DNA of 64,000 nucleotides from CANMXU01 sp052030545 (GTDB lineage: Bacteria > Pseudomonadota > Gammaproteobacteria > Enterobacterales > Alteromonadaceae): NCBI RefSeq assembly GCF_052030545.1, contig NZ_JBPDIH010000003.1:434001-498000 (forward strand). The letters are read 5' to 3'. Shown one piece after another: positions 19,201-25,350 of the stretch (within the stretch, counting starts at the first letter, position 1; each line of letters begins with the position of its first letter). The notes under the pieces were generated by a model. The model saw nothing but the letters and a program-made list of their open reading frames with translations. It made no database searches and was not told the origin of the DNA. A program made the translations under genes and the position numbers.

Positions 19201-19980
19201 ATTTACACCATCAGATTGATTGACACTGCTTGAAGTTAAAGAGATATCTGTTGGCGCAGAATTAGCAGGCGCGCCTCCAAAAGTACTAATCACGTTAATA
19301 GGAGATGGAAAAGGGTTCCCTCCCCAATAATAAGATGTAGCCATACAAGCTAATATATTTGGAGCAGGCAAGGTACATACCCCACCTGTCGTTACATGCC
19401 AAATATTACCAGCAGCAGTACAAGCAGTTTTGCTAGTAAAACCAGTAATTACTGAAACTTGAGCCGTTGGAGTAACCGTGTGTGTTTCACCGGGAACATA
19501 AATGTCAATTGGTACAACATTTCTACCATCAACATTAATACTATGACAAAAATTAGCAAAGGTTTTTCTACCAAGCATATTGCCAGAAAGCGTTGCTTTA
19601 ATACTATCACCCTGCGTTAATAGGTCATTTTTCTTTAAGAAGTCCAACGCCGATTTATTTACCGCTACCTCAGTAGCCACATTGCTTGTCGCTTTTTTAG
19701 CATAACTAAAAGCGCCAAAAGCTGAACGTTTAGTTTTATGCTGTTTTGCATTATCTTGTGCTAATACTTGCTCTTGCTGCACCTTATCGTTAGTAACGTA
19801 AACCTTGGCTTCGCTTTTTAATCGGCGACCATTGACTGAAGAGCTCACATTTCGAACTGATGCCGCGGCACCTCCACCTAACATAGCTAACATCGGAATA
19901 GCGCTTTTAATCACTTTGCCAAGCTTGTTAGGTCTGCCTTTTAACGGGCTTGAATTATTTATCTGCTTAGTCACTTTCAT
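10270..19980 (-). CDS. Giant repeat surface protein with in-frame C-terminal OmpA-type porin
   Basis: 3236 residues. Residues 20-42 are a hydrophobic export-type segment. Then, in order: cadherin-like domain (about 242-335); three near-identical 115-residue repeats (337-681); Ig-like domain (682-787); two Calx-beta domains (792-1025); a degenerate fourth copy of the repeat (1027-1133); cadherin and He_PIG/tandem-95 type domains (1140-2133), including three 94-residue repeats; another Calx-beta (about 2210-2317); thrombospondin-type-3 Asp loops (about 2420-2448); two more cadherin-like domains to about 2813. Residues 2820-2843 are a Ser-Gly-Gly, hydrophobic helix and basic cluster, like a C-terminal sorting tail. 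They run straight into a signal-peptide-like segment (to about 2862), an OmpA beta-barrel, DSDDDGVIDQKDQCP and an OmpA C-terminal peptidoglycan domain (GHTSAQG, where E. coli OmpA has GYTDRIG). Starts 7 bp after the TIGR03032 gene with AAAGGAAT as ribosome binding site. Role probably surface adhesion; the fusion is unusual. Confidence 0.88.
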   Translation of the reverse strand: MKVTKQINNSSPLKGRPNKLGKVIKSAIPMLAMLGGGAAASVRNVSSSVNGRRLKSEAKVYVTNDKVQQEQVLAQDNAKQHKTKRSAFGAFSYAKKATSNVATEVAVNKSALDFLKKNDLLTQGDSIKATLSGNMLGRKTFANFCHSINVDGRNVVPIDIYVPGETHTVTPTAQVSVITGFTSKTACTAAGNIWHVTTGGVCTLPAPNILACMATSYYWGGNPFPSPINVISTFGGAPANSAPTDISLTSSSVNQSDGVNAVVGTLSTTDADGGDSHTYTLVAGAGDTNNGSFNISGSSLRVNDAAALSAGSYSIRINTNDGTDDFAKQFTITVVDNIAPVFENSTPSISAITGTGATLSVDLDEDGTVYYVVVANGASAPSANEVKAGTGSGGSGQLGAGNFTTSSTTGSEAFSGLANSTDYDIYVVAQDDEGSPNMQASATKVDFTTIDSTAPVFENSTPSIGTITGTGATLSVDLDEDGTVYYVVVANGASAPSVSEVKAGTGSGGSGQLANGSFATTSTTGSEAFSGLSGSTAYDIYVVAEDDEGSPNVQASATKVDFTTIDSTAPVFENSTPSIGTITGTGATLSVDLDEDGTVYYVVVANGASAPSVAEVKAGTGTGGSGQLASGNFNTSSTTGGEAFSGLSGSTAYDIYVVAQDDEGSPNVQASATKVDFTTIDSTAPTITAVSIPNSDHKVGDVVTATITVSSDSDDYTTGSGGISGTINGFTLSSLSKTNDTTYTATFTITDGGTDVGAGSDIAVNFTLTDSSGNTSGAFTTAISQGGDAIYANLPEVNLTTDTNTIAEDGGVATLTATLSGSLNNYWPADITVGLAYTGTGTSGTDYSKVDSIVISSGSSSNTASLTAIADTIYDAAADETAIVDINSLSVGTEGSTNQQTITITDAESAPVVVLSTDTSNVAENGGTSTITATLSHGTYANVTVNLSYSGTATGGGTDYNTPSSSITINSGATSANATTGITAVDDAVIDADETIIIDVSSVTGGSATESGTQQQTVTITDDEDGTAPSFDSSPTLSAVSSNGGNVAVDLNEEGSVYYLVVADGESVPTAAQIKAGADYGSTTVLAQGTINTTSTVGNRTITTLTDGTHYDIYVVAEDSFANLQDDSAIVRLDLTTTDTLPNITSITISGSPADTATSVDFDIVFADEVNNVSSDDFTANLISGDSNQAPAITGITGSGTNYTVSVNTGITVGDLRIDLNDSTNISDENGNIPSAYTSGEEHTIDTNNLPTITEASNSVGPFTLDEDVKTALDLTDIVIADGNDDELTVTLSVDRGLLFASDGNGTVSDTTISGANENGSSSITLTGLSADITAFFDDDQRIHFQTDENDTTAATLSLSGDDQLEVSATFSETLTITAINDAPTISGDPTTSLIDGNAYSFIPTATDIEGDTPLAFSITNKPAWASFDTDTGELSGNPTPADVGITSGIVIRVEDPSLDGNDLAAFDLEIIASNLAPEISQGTSTLVNMSEDAAPTAFALSLDATDVNNDSLTWSVSSQASNGTAQAAGNGSNQTVSYTPNTHYQGNDSFIVSVSDGLLTDTITVNVAVASVNDLPSFSSNASMNIAEDSLYSYSISVTDVDDTSLTISATTKPDWLTLTDNGNGTASLTGTPTNENIGNNSVTLRVLDDENGQDLQSFTIAVTNTNDAPVISGSPATIVAEDSAYSFIPVVNDVDSGDSQTFSITGKPSWASFDSATGALTGIPTNDDIGNFANIVISVSDAANASDSLAAFTISVTNTNDAPVISGSPITTIAEDSAYSFIPVVNDVDSGDSQTFSITGKPSWASFNSATGALTGTPSNDDVGSYANIVMTVTDSENASDTLSAFTLTVTNTNDAPEISGTPTTSVAEDSAYSFIPVVNDVDSGDSQTFSITGKPAWASFDSATGALTGTPTNDDVGSYANIIISVADMANASDSLSAFSLTVTNTNDIAQGENQALSLAEDSQIEVEPIFNDDDGDELTFQVVTAPTHGDIDQLASPWVYTPNANYHGEDTMTITANDGSNDSTPVTISFTITPVNDAPEAVDDVVSIELNQENTYLLDVLENDIDIDEDTLMISAASASLGQVNIVDGQLQYVAQSGFVGDVQLSYSITDEHDEFSEASVSLMITGSGNVAAPELIVPEAVTVNATGLFTKVDLGIATAMDSNGKAIPVSLVDGVNLFTPGKNLAYWQTTDNATGLSSTASQIVNVNPLISLSKNLTTTEGANLAISVLLNGQAPSYPVEISYSISGTSDSDDHNLTDGTVVITSGSQATIDLAIATDADIEGDETLIITLDESLNLGAKAQQVITITEENVAPEVTLTASQNSLKSIKFTPDGGDIIITAQVSDVNVDDIPSVNWGLPAEFDIIEQTDSQVHIDASTLPLGVHRLSLTATDDGLLSKTATLRFIVVAQLPVLQADVDSDGDLIPDSQEGFTDADNDGIPDYLDAIAECNVLPEQIDTQQRFLVEGEPGVCLQKGHTVAESELGGIQLSENDINASIGSDTQAQNVGGIFDYIATGLPTAGQQYSLVLPQRQPIPDGAVYRKFNETSGWGEFIQDANNYLHSSAGEPGYCPPPASEQWTSGLTAGHWCVQLTISDGGPNDDDGLANGTIVDPGGVAVMMTTNTMPLANQDNISMLRNESRIIDVLSNDSDADGDPLTLGVVSAIFGEGTITAEQMIDYTPPANFAGIDTITYSISDGNGGVASSTAVVEVRVNQAPVINSEPEVFVVDDHSTVTVAPLLNVTDVDNDTLTITTVTVDQGSIVINGDHSLTYTPELGYQGNAMVSYWVSDGENDPVQGSFTIEVTPYENVTLTSKSSGGSINSGLLFIGFLTLVMRARKIFKLRYLVALMAAISSSSQAQQSLSGFFVGGGLNQLYSSDAEDEINKLTQGIDNVDADASRLGWQLHAGYQFDNHWRLELGYHDLDDVKVSFDALPSAIDYQQLAEAQAATGSGIAFVAAYQWQLSERLSLQPRLGLMHWSSDIYLTDNNNAQLARAKDSDTDVVAGLVLEYQLNRHWSMYAQLQNYFFEDNVSSIGLGVNYYWGKQSADYKPKKAPASQQVSQPSQPKPVAVVSQPKDSDDDGVIDQKDQCPATSMKHAVDVNGCAIMETREVEMQVVLHFANASSEIQPKDQQKVQKLAEFIGKYQVTSLTIYGHTSAQGPAAYNKTLSLKRAQALLSQLHLDYGIDENIMTAIGLGEEALLDNANTATAHQINRRVEIHLKEVLSVEKAR
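14128..14973 (-). repeat. Three 282-bp (94-residue) tandem repeats in the giant gene
   Basis: The same landmark (catcattggtattggt and variants) recurs at 14128, 14409, 14691 and 14973, an exact 282-bp period. Each unit encodes a putative-Ig (He_PIG) domain with AEDSAYSFIPVVNDVDSGDS and TNDDVG motifs. Nucleotide identity is high, so copy number could vary by recombination. Confidence 0.9.
17921..18955 (-). repeat. Three 345-bp (115-residue) tandem repeats in the giant gene
   Basis: The landmark tttcg/tttca before the aaaacaggtgcggtactatc block recurs at 18265, 18610 and 18955, with the same block again near 17930: an exact 345-bp period. Units encode APVFENSTPSI, then ATLSVDLDEDGTVYYVVVA and YDIYVVA-DDEGSPN. 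They are nearly identical in DNA, and a diverged fourth unit lies at about 16580-16900. Confidence 0.9.
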
Positions 19981-19987
19981 TATTCCT

Positions 19988-21283
19988 TTAACTTGTCAGT
20001 GGTTGCATTTTAGGGTGACAAAAATGATTTCTCATTCTTGGGTGCGAAGGTTCAATTAACTCAGGAAAACTACTGTTAGGTATTACGGCAATATCGTAAA
20101 TTTGGTCAACATTACCAGTGAATTTAATATTACCAATTTCAGCTTGTTTGCCCTTTTCATCTAGGTTGAATAGCCAAATTCCTGAAAAAGTTTCTTCATA
20201 TTTCTCTGATAAGGGTGCTGGTTTAGTGACATCAGCAGCCCTTACTTTCGACAAGCCAGCAAACATAATTGGCCCATAAAAGTCCATGCCGCGAGTAAAA
20301 CCAGGCACTTCAAATAAGGTTTCGGTTTGTTTAGTTTCGGGGTGATAACTACAAATAAGGCCATGACCTGAATTACAAAAATAGACTTGTTCGTTATACC
20401 AACGGGGCGAATGCGGCATAGCTAAGCCGTCAACTAAAATTTCATTGGTTTCAACAGACATTAAGGTGCCGTCAAAGCTTTTTCCTTTACGCCACATACC
20501 TGCATTATCAAACTTTGAGAAGGTGGTTACATAGGCCGGTTTTCCGTCTTTTAAGGTCATACCATTGAGGTGACAGCGATCTTCTGGGACAAGTTCAGAA
20601 ATAAAATGTGGCTTCCAACGCGGTACAAAACTCGAGTCTGGATCTAAAGTACATAAACAAGAAAAGCTTGAGTTCACAGCCCATAAGCCTTCATCGCCCC
20701 AGTCAATATCATGAATATTGATCATGCCCGAATAATGAGCCGAACGGGTGATGAAACAAGCGTCTACGCGCTCATCAAGTGCTGCGTTTAGCCTTTCTTG
20801 ATAAGCATGAAATTTCTGTTGTTGTTGCTCATGCTTTTCACGCTGCTCAGCAGTTAATTCAGGGGAATCTTCCTTGTTGTCATTTTCAACAAGTTCAGTT
20901 TGGAGCTGCTCTTTAGGTTTAATGCGTGGTGCGGTGATATCGTCTTCAATTTTAACTAAGGGCTGTTTAATTTGCTCTAATAAACCATCTTCACGTTGAA
21001 AGTTAATAATTTGGGTAAAGATACCTAAAGTAATGCCATCTTCACTGGCGGTAAGCCCCATAGGGCGAGGAAAACTTTTAAAATTAACATCAAGCTTTTC
21101 CCCATCACTGCGGATCAACATTAACCGCCCAGCTTGATAGGAAGTAAAAGCAAGTGAGATATTGAGTTCTTTTAATATGGCAGGTAAGTTTTCGCTATAT
21201 TCACAGGTGAAATCGAGTTCATCTGCTGACAGTGAAGGAGCTTGTGGCTGTTCAGCCTGAGTGTTTTTTACTACATCATCCAT
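19988..21283 (-). CDS. TIGR03032 / DUF4915 family protein
   Basis: 431 residues, cytoplasmic in appearance (no signal). Family signatures are clear: SFPRPMGLT, the IHDIDWGDEGLWAVNSSFSCL strand, SSFVPRWKPHFISEL, EDRCHLNGM and GLAMPHSPRWYN, a pattern of propeller-like strands. The biochemical function of this family is not known to me. Unusual here is a highly charged E/Q/K-rich stretch at about 125-165 that looks like a coiled-coil insertion between strands. Stop and the next start are 7 bp apart, so it is translated from the same message as the giant protein. Palindromes TAACGTTA lie at the start codon (21283-21290) and at 21390-21397 in the 164-bp spacer to the protease gene. Confidence 0.85.
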   Translation of the reverse strand: MDDVVKNTQAEQPQAPSLSADELDFTCEYSENLPAILKELNISLAFTSYQAGRLMLIRSDGEKLDVNFKSFPRPMGLTASEDGITLGIFTQIINFQREDGLLEQIKQPLVKIEDDITAPRIKPKEQLQTELVENDNKEDSPELTAEQREKHEQQQQKFHAYQERLNAALDERVDACFITRSAHYSGMINIHDIDWGDEGLWAVNSSFSCLCTLDPDSSFVPRWKPHFISELVPEDRCHLNGMTLKDGKPAYVTTFSKFDNAGMWRKGKSFDGTLMSVETNEILVDGLAMPHSPRWYNEQVYFCNSGHGLICSYHPETKQTETLFEVPGFTRGMDFYGPIMFAGLSKVRAADVTKPAPLSEKYEETFSGIWLFNLDEKGKQAEIGNIKFTGNVDQIYDIAVIPNSSFPELIEPSHPRMRNHFCHPKMQPLTS

Positions 21284-21447
21284 AACGTTACTTCATACTG
21301 GCTCATCGCGAGCCTAAATATCCTTATTAAGTTCACCCTTTCTGATGAACTAGTTTATTCAGCACTAATGAAACTGAATGTCCTTTGCCTAACGTTAGTT
21401 AACTTTACTGAAGTTACCTGCAGTTAATATGTTTTTACTTCGCGAAC

Positions 21448-22704
21448 TTATCTTGGTTGCTTTGCTATCGGCGAAGTCAATAATTTCAATTGTGCTAACA
21501 ATTGGCTTACCGTCAGCTCTGGTTGTTTCGATAACAATAAAGCAGCTAAACCAGAAGTTATGCTCGATGCTAACGAAGTTCCTGAAAAATTACCGTATTT
21601 TCCTAAGCGTAGTGTAGTTTTAGCATTTTTTCCATAATTCAATAAATCGACACTAGCGCCATAATTACTAAAACGTAACGGATTGCCATATTGATCAGCC
21701 GCGCCCACCACGATTGCCTCAGCAATGCTGGCTTCGCTGCTAAATTGGCTTAATTGCTTCCCTTGATTACCTGAGGAAAAAATCACGGCAATGCCCTTAC
21801 CATTTCTACCTGTTTGAGCCAGTTCAGTCACAATTTCGGCAACCGGCTGTAATAGCCATTGTGAATGCCAACTGCAATTAATAATATCAGCGCCAGCAAG
21901 GGCGGCTAAATGAAAACTAAGTAAGGTATTTGACGTCCAGCTATCGGGTTGACGTAAGGCGATAATATCAGCTTCAGGCGCAATGCCATCAATACCAATA
22001 TTATTGTGCTGGGCAAAAATAATACCCGCCACTTTAGTACCGTGGTTATCTAATCGTGACAGCGGGTGAGCGGTTAATTTTTTATTAGTGACATCATAAG
22101 CAAGCAGCGGCTTTAAGTGTTTAAGATCTGGGTGCTTAAGGGCAAAGCCATCGTCAATAATCGCAATTTTAATACCTGCACCTTTGGTGGATTGCCACAA
22201 TTTAGGCAAATTAAGCTGGTTAATATATTCGTTGCTTTCAAATAAAGAAGCAGTATTATTTTTAATAGCCGACTTTTGTTTGAGTTGTAAAATATCAGGC
22301 TGTACTAATTTAATTTCTGGCAGATCGGCAAATTCTGTTAATACTTTCGATAACAAGTCTTTTTCAATTATTTCTACCGCATAATAATGATATTTTTGGC
22401 CAATAAATAATTCCGTAACTTTACTTATTTGCTGATGATATTGCTGCAACTTAGCTTTAGTTATTTTTTTTGAAGTTTTAACAATAAGTCGATTACTCAC
22501 CGATACTTTAACGCCACTACCCGCAACTAAATAATGTTGTTGCTGTTTGATTAAAGTAACTGATTCTGTAAAGTTTTTAAAAGTTAAATTAGCTGCCAAG
22601 GCTGGTATTGAAACTACATTCAACAAGCAAAAAGCACAAACTATTACTCGCCATGAAAAAAATAAACAAACTGAAAATGGGGAAATAATAGCAGGCAAAG
22701 GCAC
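21448..22704 (-). CDS. Secreted subtilisin-like (S8) serine protease
   Basis: 418 residues starting at GTG (22702-22704), the only start available before the long N-terminal hydrophobic segment. The signal peptide ends near IPALA. A propeptide-like region spans about 40-160. Catalytic Asp184 (AIIDDG), His221 (DNHGTKVAG) and Ser377 (FSGTSLAS) are all present, with the oxyanion Asn in SSGNQG near 305. The domain ends soon after the Ser helix, with no extra C-terminal module. Location between collar proteins and the giant protein suggests it may process one of them (inference). A strong terminator ends only about 6-17 bp before the start, so expression probably depends on read-through. Confidence 0.9.
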   Translation of the reverse strand: MPLPAIISPFSVCLFFSWRVIVCAFCLLNVVSIPALAANLTFKNFTESVTLIKQQQHYLVAGSGVKVSVSNRLIVKTSKKITKAKLQQYHQQISKVTELFIGQKYHYYAVEIIEKDLLSKVLTEFADLPEIKLVQPDILQLKQKSAIKNNTASLFESNEYINQLNLPKLWQSTKGAGIKIAIIDDGFALKHPDLKHLKPLLAYDVTNKKLTAHPLSRLDNHGTKVAGIIFAQHNNIGIDGIAPEADIIALRQPDSWTSNTLLSFHLAALAGADIINCSWHSQWLLQPVAEIVTELAQTGRNGKGIAVIFSSGNQGKQLSQFSSEASIAEAIVVGAADQYGNPLRFSNYGASVDLLNYGKNAKTTLRLGKYGNFSGTSLASSITSGLAALLLSKQPELTVSQLLAQLKLLTSPIAKQPR

Positions 22705-22709
22705 TCTCT

Positions 22710-22759
22710 TTAAAAATAAAAAAGTTATTATGATGACTCAAACATCATCATAATAACTT
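22710..22759 (-). terminator. Intrinsic terminator after the collar genes, abutting the protease start
   Basis: A perfect 14-bp stem, 22722-22735 with 22746-22759, has a 10-base loop and is followed on the minus strand by TTTTTTATTTTT and then AAAGAGAGT-GTG, the protease start. It ends the collar transcript and leaves no room for a separate protease promoter downstream of it. Confidence 0.8.
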
Positions 22760-22797
22760 AAGCTGATTAAATATTAACAACTAAACAGTGAAGTAGA

Positions 22798-23337
22798 CTA
22801 ATTTCTCGCTGGAAATAATCCGTCTAACGCAATACAAAAATTAACACCAATAAAGGGTTGTCTATTTTCATGCGCTTGGCTTTGCCCCGCGGTTGCCAAA
22901 GTTTCCAAAGCTAAATTCGTATCTGTTGTTTGCAATGTTGATAAATAGGCATTTCTTTCACTCCGATTACCACTTTCTCTACTCATATAAGCAATACTCG
23001 TAGGACTGGCAGTATCACCTGCTTCAGAAGTTCCGTACACGCTATGGCTATGAGCAGGGTTTTCAGCACTACTCAATTGAACCGCAGGAAGACCACCTAA
23101 CTCTCCTAACCTTCTGGAAGTTAAACCTGGACCACGCCCTTGATGCATAGGGGCTCTATCGGTTAAATTTGGTAAAGCAAAAGTGGTGCGTCCATCACCA
23201 CCATAGGTATTGCCTAATATGGCAAATAACGTAGTAAACTGAGAAATTTGCAGCTCTGAGCCATCACAAAATGCCCAATCCCGTGGCGCATATGAACAAG
23301 CCCACATTCTAACCTCACCAACAAATGGTTCTGACAT
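22798..23337 (-). CDS. Tail-collar domain protein (MdpB type), paralog 3
   Basis: 179 residues. The collar domain fills the first half: GEVRMWACSYAPRDWAFCDG, then TLFAILGNTYGGDGRTTFALPNL, HQGRGPGLT and a His-rich AHSHSV. The C-terminus FIGVNFCIALDGLFPARN is shared by all three neighbours. Phage collar proteins of this family (Microcystin-dependent-protein-like) trimerise at fibre tips, but no other phage genes are nearby. No signal peptide is seen, so the export route is unknown. Ribosome binding site AAGGAG. Last gene of the three; 11-bp gap to its neighbour. Confidence 0.88.
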   Translation of the reverse strand: MSEPFVGEVRMWACSYAPRDWAFCDGSELQISQFTTLFAILGNTYGGDGRTTFALPNLTDRAPMHQGRGPGLTSRRLGELGGLPAVQLSSAENPAHSHSVYGTSEAGDTASPTSIAYMSRESGNRSERNAYLSTLQTTDTNLALETLATAGQSQAHENRQPFIGVNFCIALDGLFPARN

Positions 23338-23348
23338 AATAACTCTCC

Positions 23349-23879
23349 TTAGTTTCTACTTGGATATTGGCCAAGGGTTGCAATAATAAAATTAACACAG
23401 CTATAAGGCATCATATTAAAATGAGCTTCATCAGCTCCCTGCGTTGCAACAGTCTCTGCATTCATTGCTTCAAGACGAGAAGGGGTTGGCGATAAAATAT
23501 AATGTTGGTCGCCGTCATTTTGAGCTGCTAACACCTGACCAGTTGGTTGACTAGCATTTGCAATAACAGTACTCGCCTTTAAGGTATGGTTGTGACTCGG
23601 CATTTCTTCACTGGACAATCGAACTGTTTCTACGCCCAATTGACTGCCTAATGTTCTTCTGGTTAAGCCCGGTCCTTGCCCTTGATGGATAGGTAAACGG
23701 CCACGCAAATCAGGTAAAGCAAAGCTTGTTCTACCATCACCACCATACGTTGCGCCAATTAATGAAAATAAAGCATCGTTACTATTTACGGCAAGTTGTT
23801 GACCGTCACAAAAAGCCCAATTTTTTGGGGCATAATTGCCGGCAAACATGCGGATTTCGCCGATAAATGGATCACTCAT
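23349..23879 (-). CDS. Tail-collar domain protein (MdpB type), paralog 2
   Basis: 176 residues with the same layout as its neighbours: GEIRMFAGNYAPKNWAFCDG at the start, ALFSLIGATYGGDGRTSFALPDLRGR, IHQGQGPGLTRRTLG and MPSHNHTL. The middle of the C-terminal half (about 110-150) differs most between the paralogs and probably forms the variable tip. Ends in LGQYPSRN. Separated from the first paralog by 14 bp, so clearly one operon. Family and fold are clear; biological role is not. Confidence 0.9.
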   Translation of the reverse strand: MSDPFIGEIRMFAGNYAPKNWAFCDGQQLAVNSNDALFSLIGATYGGDGRTSFALPDLRGRLPIHQGQGPGLTRRTLGSQLGVETVRLSSEEMPSHNHTLKASTVIANASQPTGQVLAAQNDGDQHYILSPTPSRLEAMNAETVATQGADEAHFNMMPYSCVNFIIATLGQYPSRN

Positions 23880-23893
23880 AATTAATTTCCTTA

Positions 23894-24430
23894 TTAATTT
23901 CTAGACGGGAATTGTCCCGTGATAGCAATGCAAAAACTAACCACTAATGACGGCTGCATATTATAATGCGGCTGACCATTACCCGTTTCTGCAACACTTG
24001 CTGGGTTAATAGGCGTTAAGCTGCTTGGCGTGGTATAAATATTCAATGGATCAGTTTTCCCTGCCCGAATATCTGCGCCACCAGCAAAAGTACTACCTGC
24101 AAAAGCTGTAGTATTACCATCTGCGGTATTGGCATTTACTTGGTGAGTATGTTCGGGCATTTCTGCAGCAGTAAGGGTGACCCCTTCAAGTCCAGCTCTA
24201 GCCCCCATATTAATACCCGTTTGACTGTTCATGGCATTTACTGGGGTTCGACCACGCATATCAGGTAAGGCAAAATTGGTCCGCCCATCACCACCATAAT
24301 TGGTACCGAGCAAGGCATACAACGCCTGGTTATCATTAATAGTTAATAATTGCCCATCACATAACGCCCACCCTTTAGGCGCCCAGTTATAACTGAACAT
24401 GCGTATTTCGCTCATAAATGGTTCTGCCAT
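23894..24430 (-). CDS. Tail-collar domain protein (MdpB type), paralog 1
   Basis: I place the start at MAEPFMSEIR (24430) because AAGGAGAATAAA precedes it and the other two paralogs begin at the same point; an upstream frame extension to 24472 crosses a palindrome in the promoter region. About 178 residues: SEIRMFSYNWAPKGWALCDG, ALYALLGTNYGGDGRTNFALPDMRGRTP, then a less conserved tip and FCIAITGQFPSRN. First gene of the collar operon, divergent from the GNAT gene. Confidence 0.9.
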   Translation of the reverse strand: MAEPFMSEIRMFSYNWAPKGWALCDGQLLTINDNQALYALLGTNYGGDGRTNFALPDMRGRTPVNAMNSQTGINMGARAGLEGVTLTAAEMPEHTHQVNANTADGNTTAFAGSTFAGGADIRAGKTDPLNIYTTPSSLTPINPASVAETGNGQPHYNMQPSLVVSFCIAITGQFPSRN

Positions 24431-24457
24431 TTTATTCTCCTTGCTATTTACATTAAA

Positions 24458-24473
24458 TGTGGAACATTCCACA
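24458..24473. promoter_or_regulatory. Palindrome TGTGGAACATTCCACA in a divergent promoter region
   Basis: Two 7-base arms TGTGGAA/TTCCACA with a 2-base centre, located 28 bp upstream of the first collar gene start and 59 bp upstream of the GNAT start. Such compact symmetry suits a dimeric repressor acting on both genes. The regulator is not identified. Confidence 0.5.
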
Positions 24474-24531
24474 ATGGTTCAATCAATTATTCTTTTTAAC
24501 CAATACCTTACAATTAGAGCTAGCTATATTT

Positions 24532-25020
24532 ATGGATAAAAATAACCAGCACAAAAACATTACCCTTAGACAACATAACGCCGATGATCTGCCCTTTATG
24601 CTGGCTTTATATGCAACTACTCGCCAAGCTGAACTGGCAATGACTAATTTTAGCGAGCAAGAGAAAAATCAATTTATCAGCCAACAATTTAATGCCCAAT
24701 ACCAGCATTATTTGCAACATTACAACAGTGAGCACTTTGATATTATTGAGCTCAACGGCGCTGCCATAGGACGCTTATTTGTTGACTATTGGACTAACGA
24801 AATTCGCATTGTTGATATTACCTTAACAAGCCAATACCAAAACCAAGGCATTGGTAGCTATTTATTTGAGCAATTGTTTACTCTAGCTCGCGCTAAGAAA
24901 AAGCCGATTACGATTCATGTTGAACATAACAATCCTGCAAAAAAACTCTATCAACGGCTGGGGTTTGAATTAAAAACCCAAACCAATGATATTTATTTAT
25001 TGATGCAATGGACGCCTTAA
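24532..25020 (+). CDS. GNAT-family N-acetyltransferase
   Basis: 162 residues from MDKNNQHKN. A longer frame from 24457 would start inside the regulatory palindrome and is less likely. The GNAT core is clear: ITLRQHNADDLPFMLALY at the start, VDITLTSQYQNQGIGSYLF (motif A, Q/R-x2-G-x-G/A acetyl-CoA loop) and NNPAKKLYQRLGF (motif B). The substrate cannot be predicted. It is the only plus-strand gene inside the collar/giant-protein region and sits between the hydroxylase pair and the collar operon, sharing the divergent promoter region with the collars. Confidence 0.85.
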   Translation: MDKNNQHKNITLRQHNADDLPFMLALYATTRQAELAMTNFSEQEKNQFISQQFNAQYQHYLQHYNSEHFDIIELNGAAIGRLFVDYWTNEIRIVDITLTSQYQNQGIGSYLFEQLFTLARAKKKPITIHVEHNNPAKKLYQRLGFELKTQTNDIYLLMQWTP

Positions 25021-25047
25021 TGATCAGCCAACATCTGCGCGAAAAAG

Positions 25048-25341
25048 TTAATGTGCTTGCTTGGCACGGGTGATCACCGTTTCATATTCAGTCGCACTGT
25101 TCGGCGAGAGAAACAATTCTTGCTGACCAAAGAGTTGATGAGAAAAAACATAACTGCCCTGCGGAATTTCAAACTCATCGCTGCCATGATAAATCACTGA
25201 AAAAGCTTCCCACTGCTCACCATCAAGTACCCCGACATTTACCTCTGCCAGTGTAAGTTCAACCTGATTGCCTTGCTGATCAGCTACTTGCACTGATTCA
25301 CCCACGATATTGGTCAAGTTTTCTAAGTTATATTTTTCCAT
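25048..25341 (-). CDS. Small DUF6916-like protein
   Basis: 97 residues, no signal peptide. Short beta-rich sequence with LAEVNVGVLDGEQWEAFSVI and FEIPQGSYVFSHQLFG followed by ELFLSPN. It resembles the DUF6916 proteins often seen beside collar-domain proteins; the match is from memory of the pattern, so the family name is tentative. It starts 9 bp after the hydroxylase stop and is surely co-transcribed with it. Role unknown; it could be a partner or scaffold for the collar proteins. Confidence 0.7.
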   Translation of the reverse strand: MEKYNLENLTNIVGESVQVADQQGNQVELTLAEVNVGVLDGEQWEAFSVIYHGSDEFEIPQGSYVFSHQLFGQQELFLSPNSATEYETVITRAKQAH

Positions 25342-25350
25342 TGTCTGTCC

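Noticed and set aside
22798..24430. Prophage or tailocin remnant
   Set aside because: Collar-domain genes occur without any other phage structural, lysis, replication or integration gene, and the neighbours are housekeeping or surface genes.
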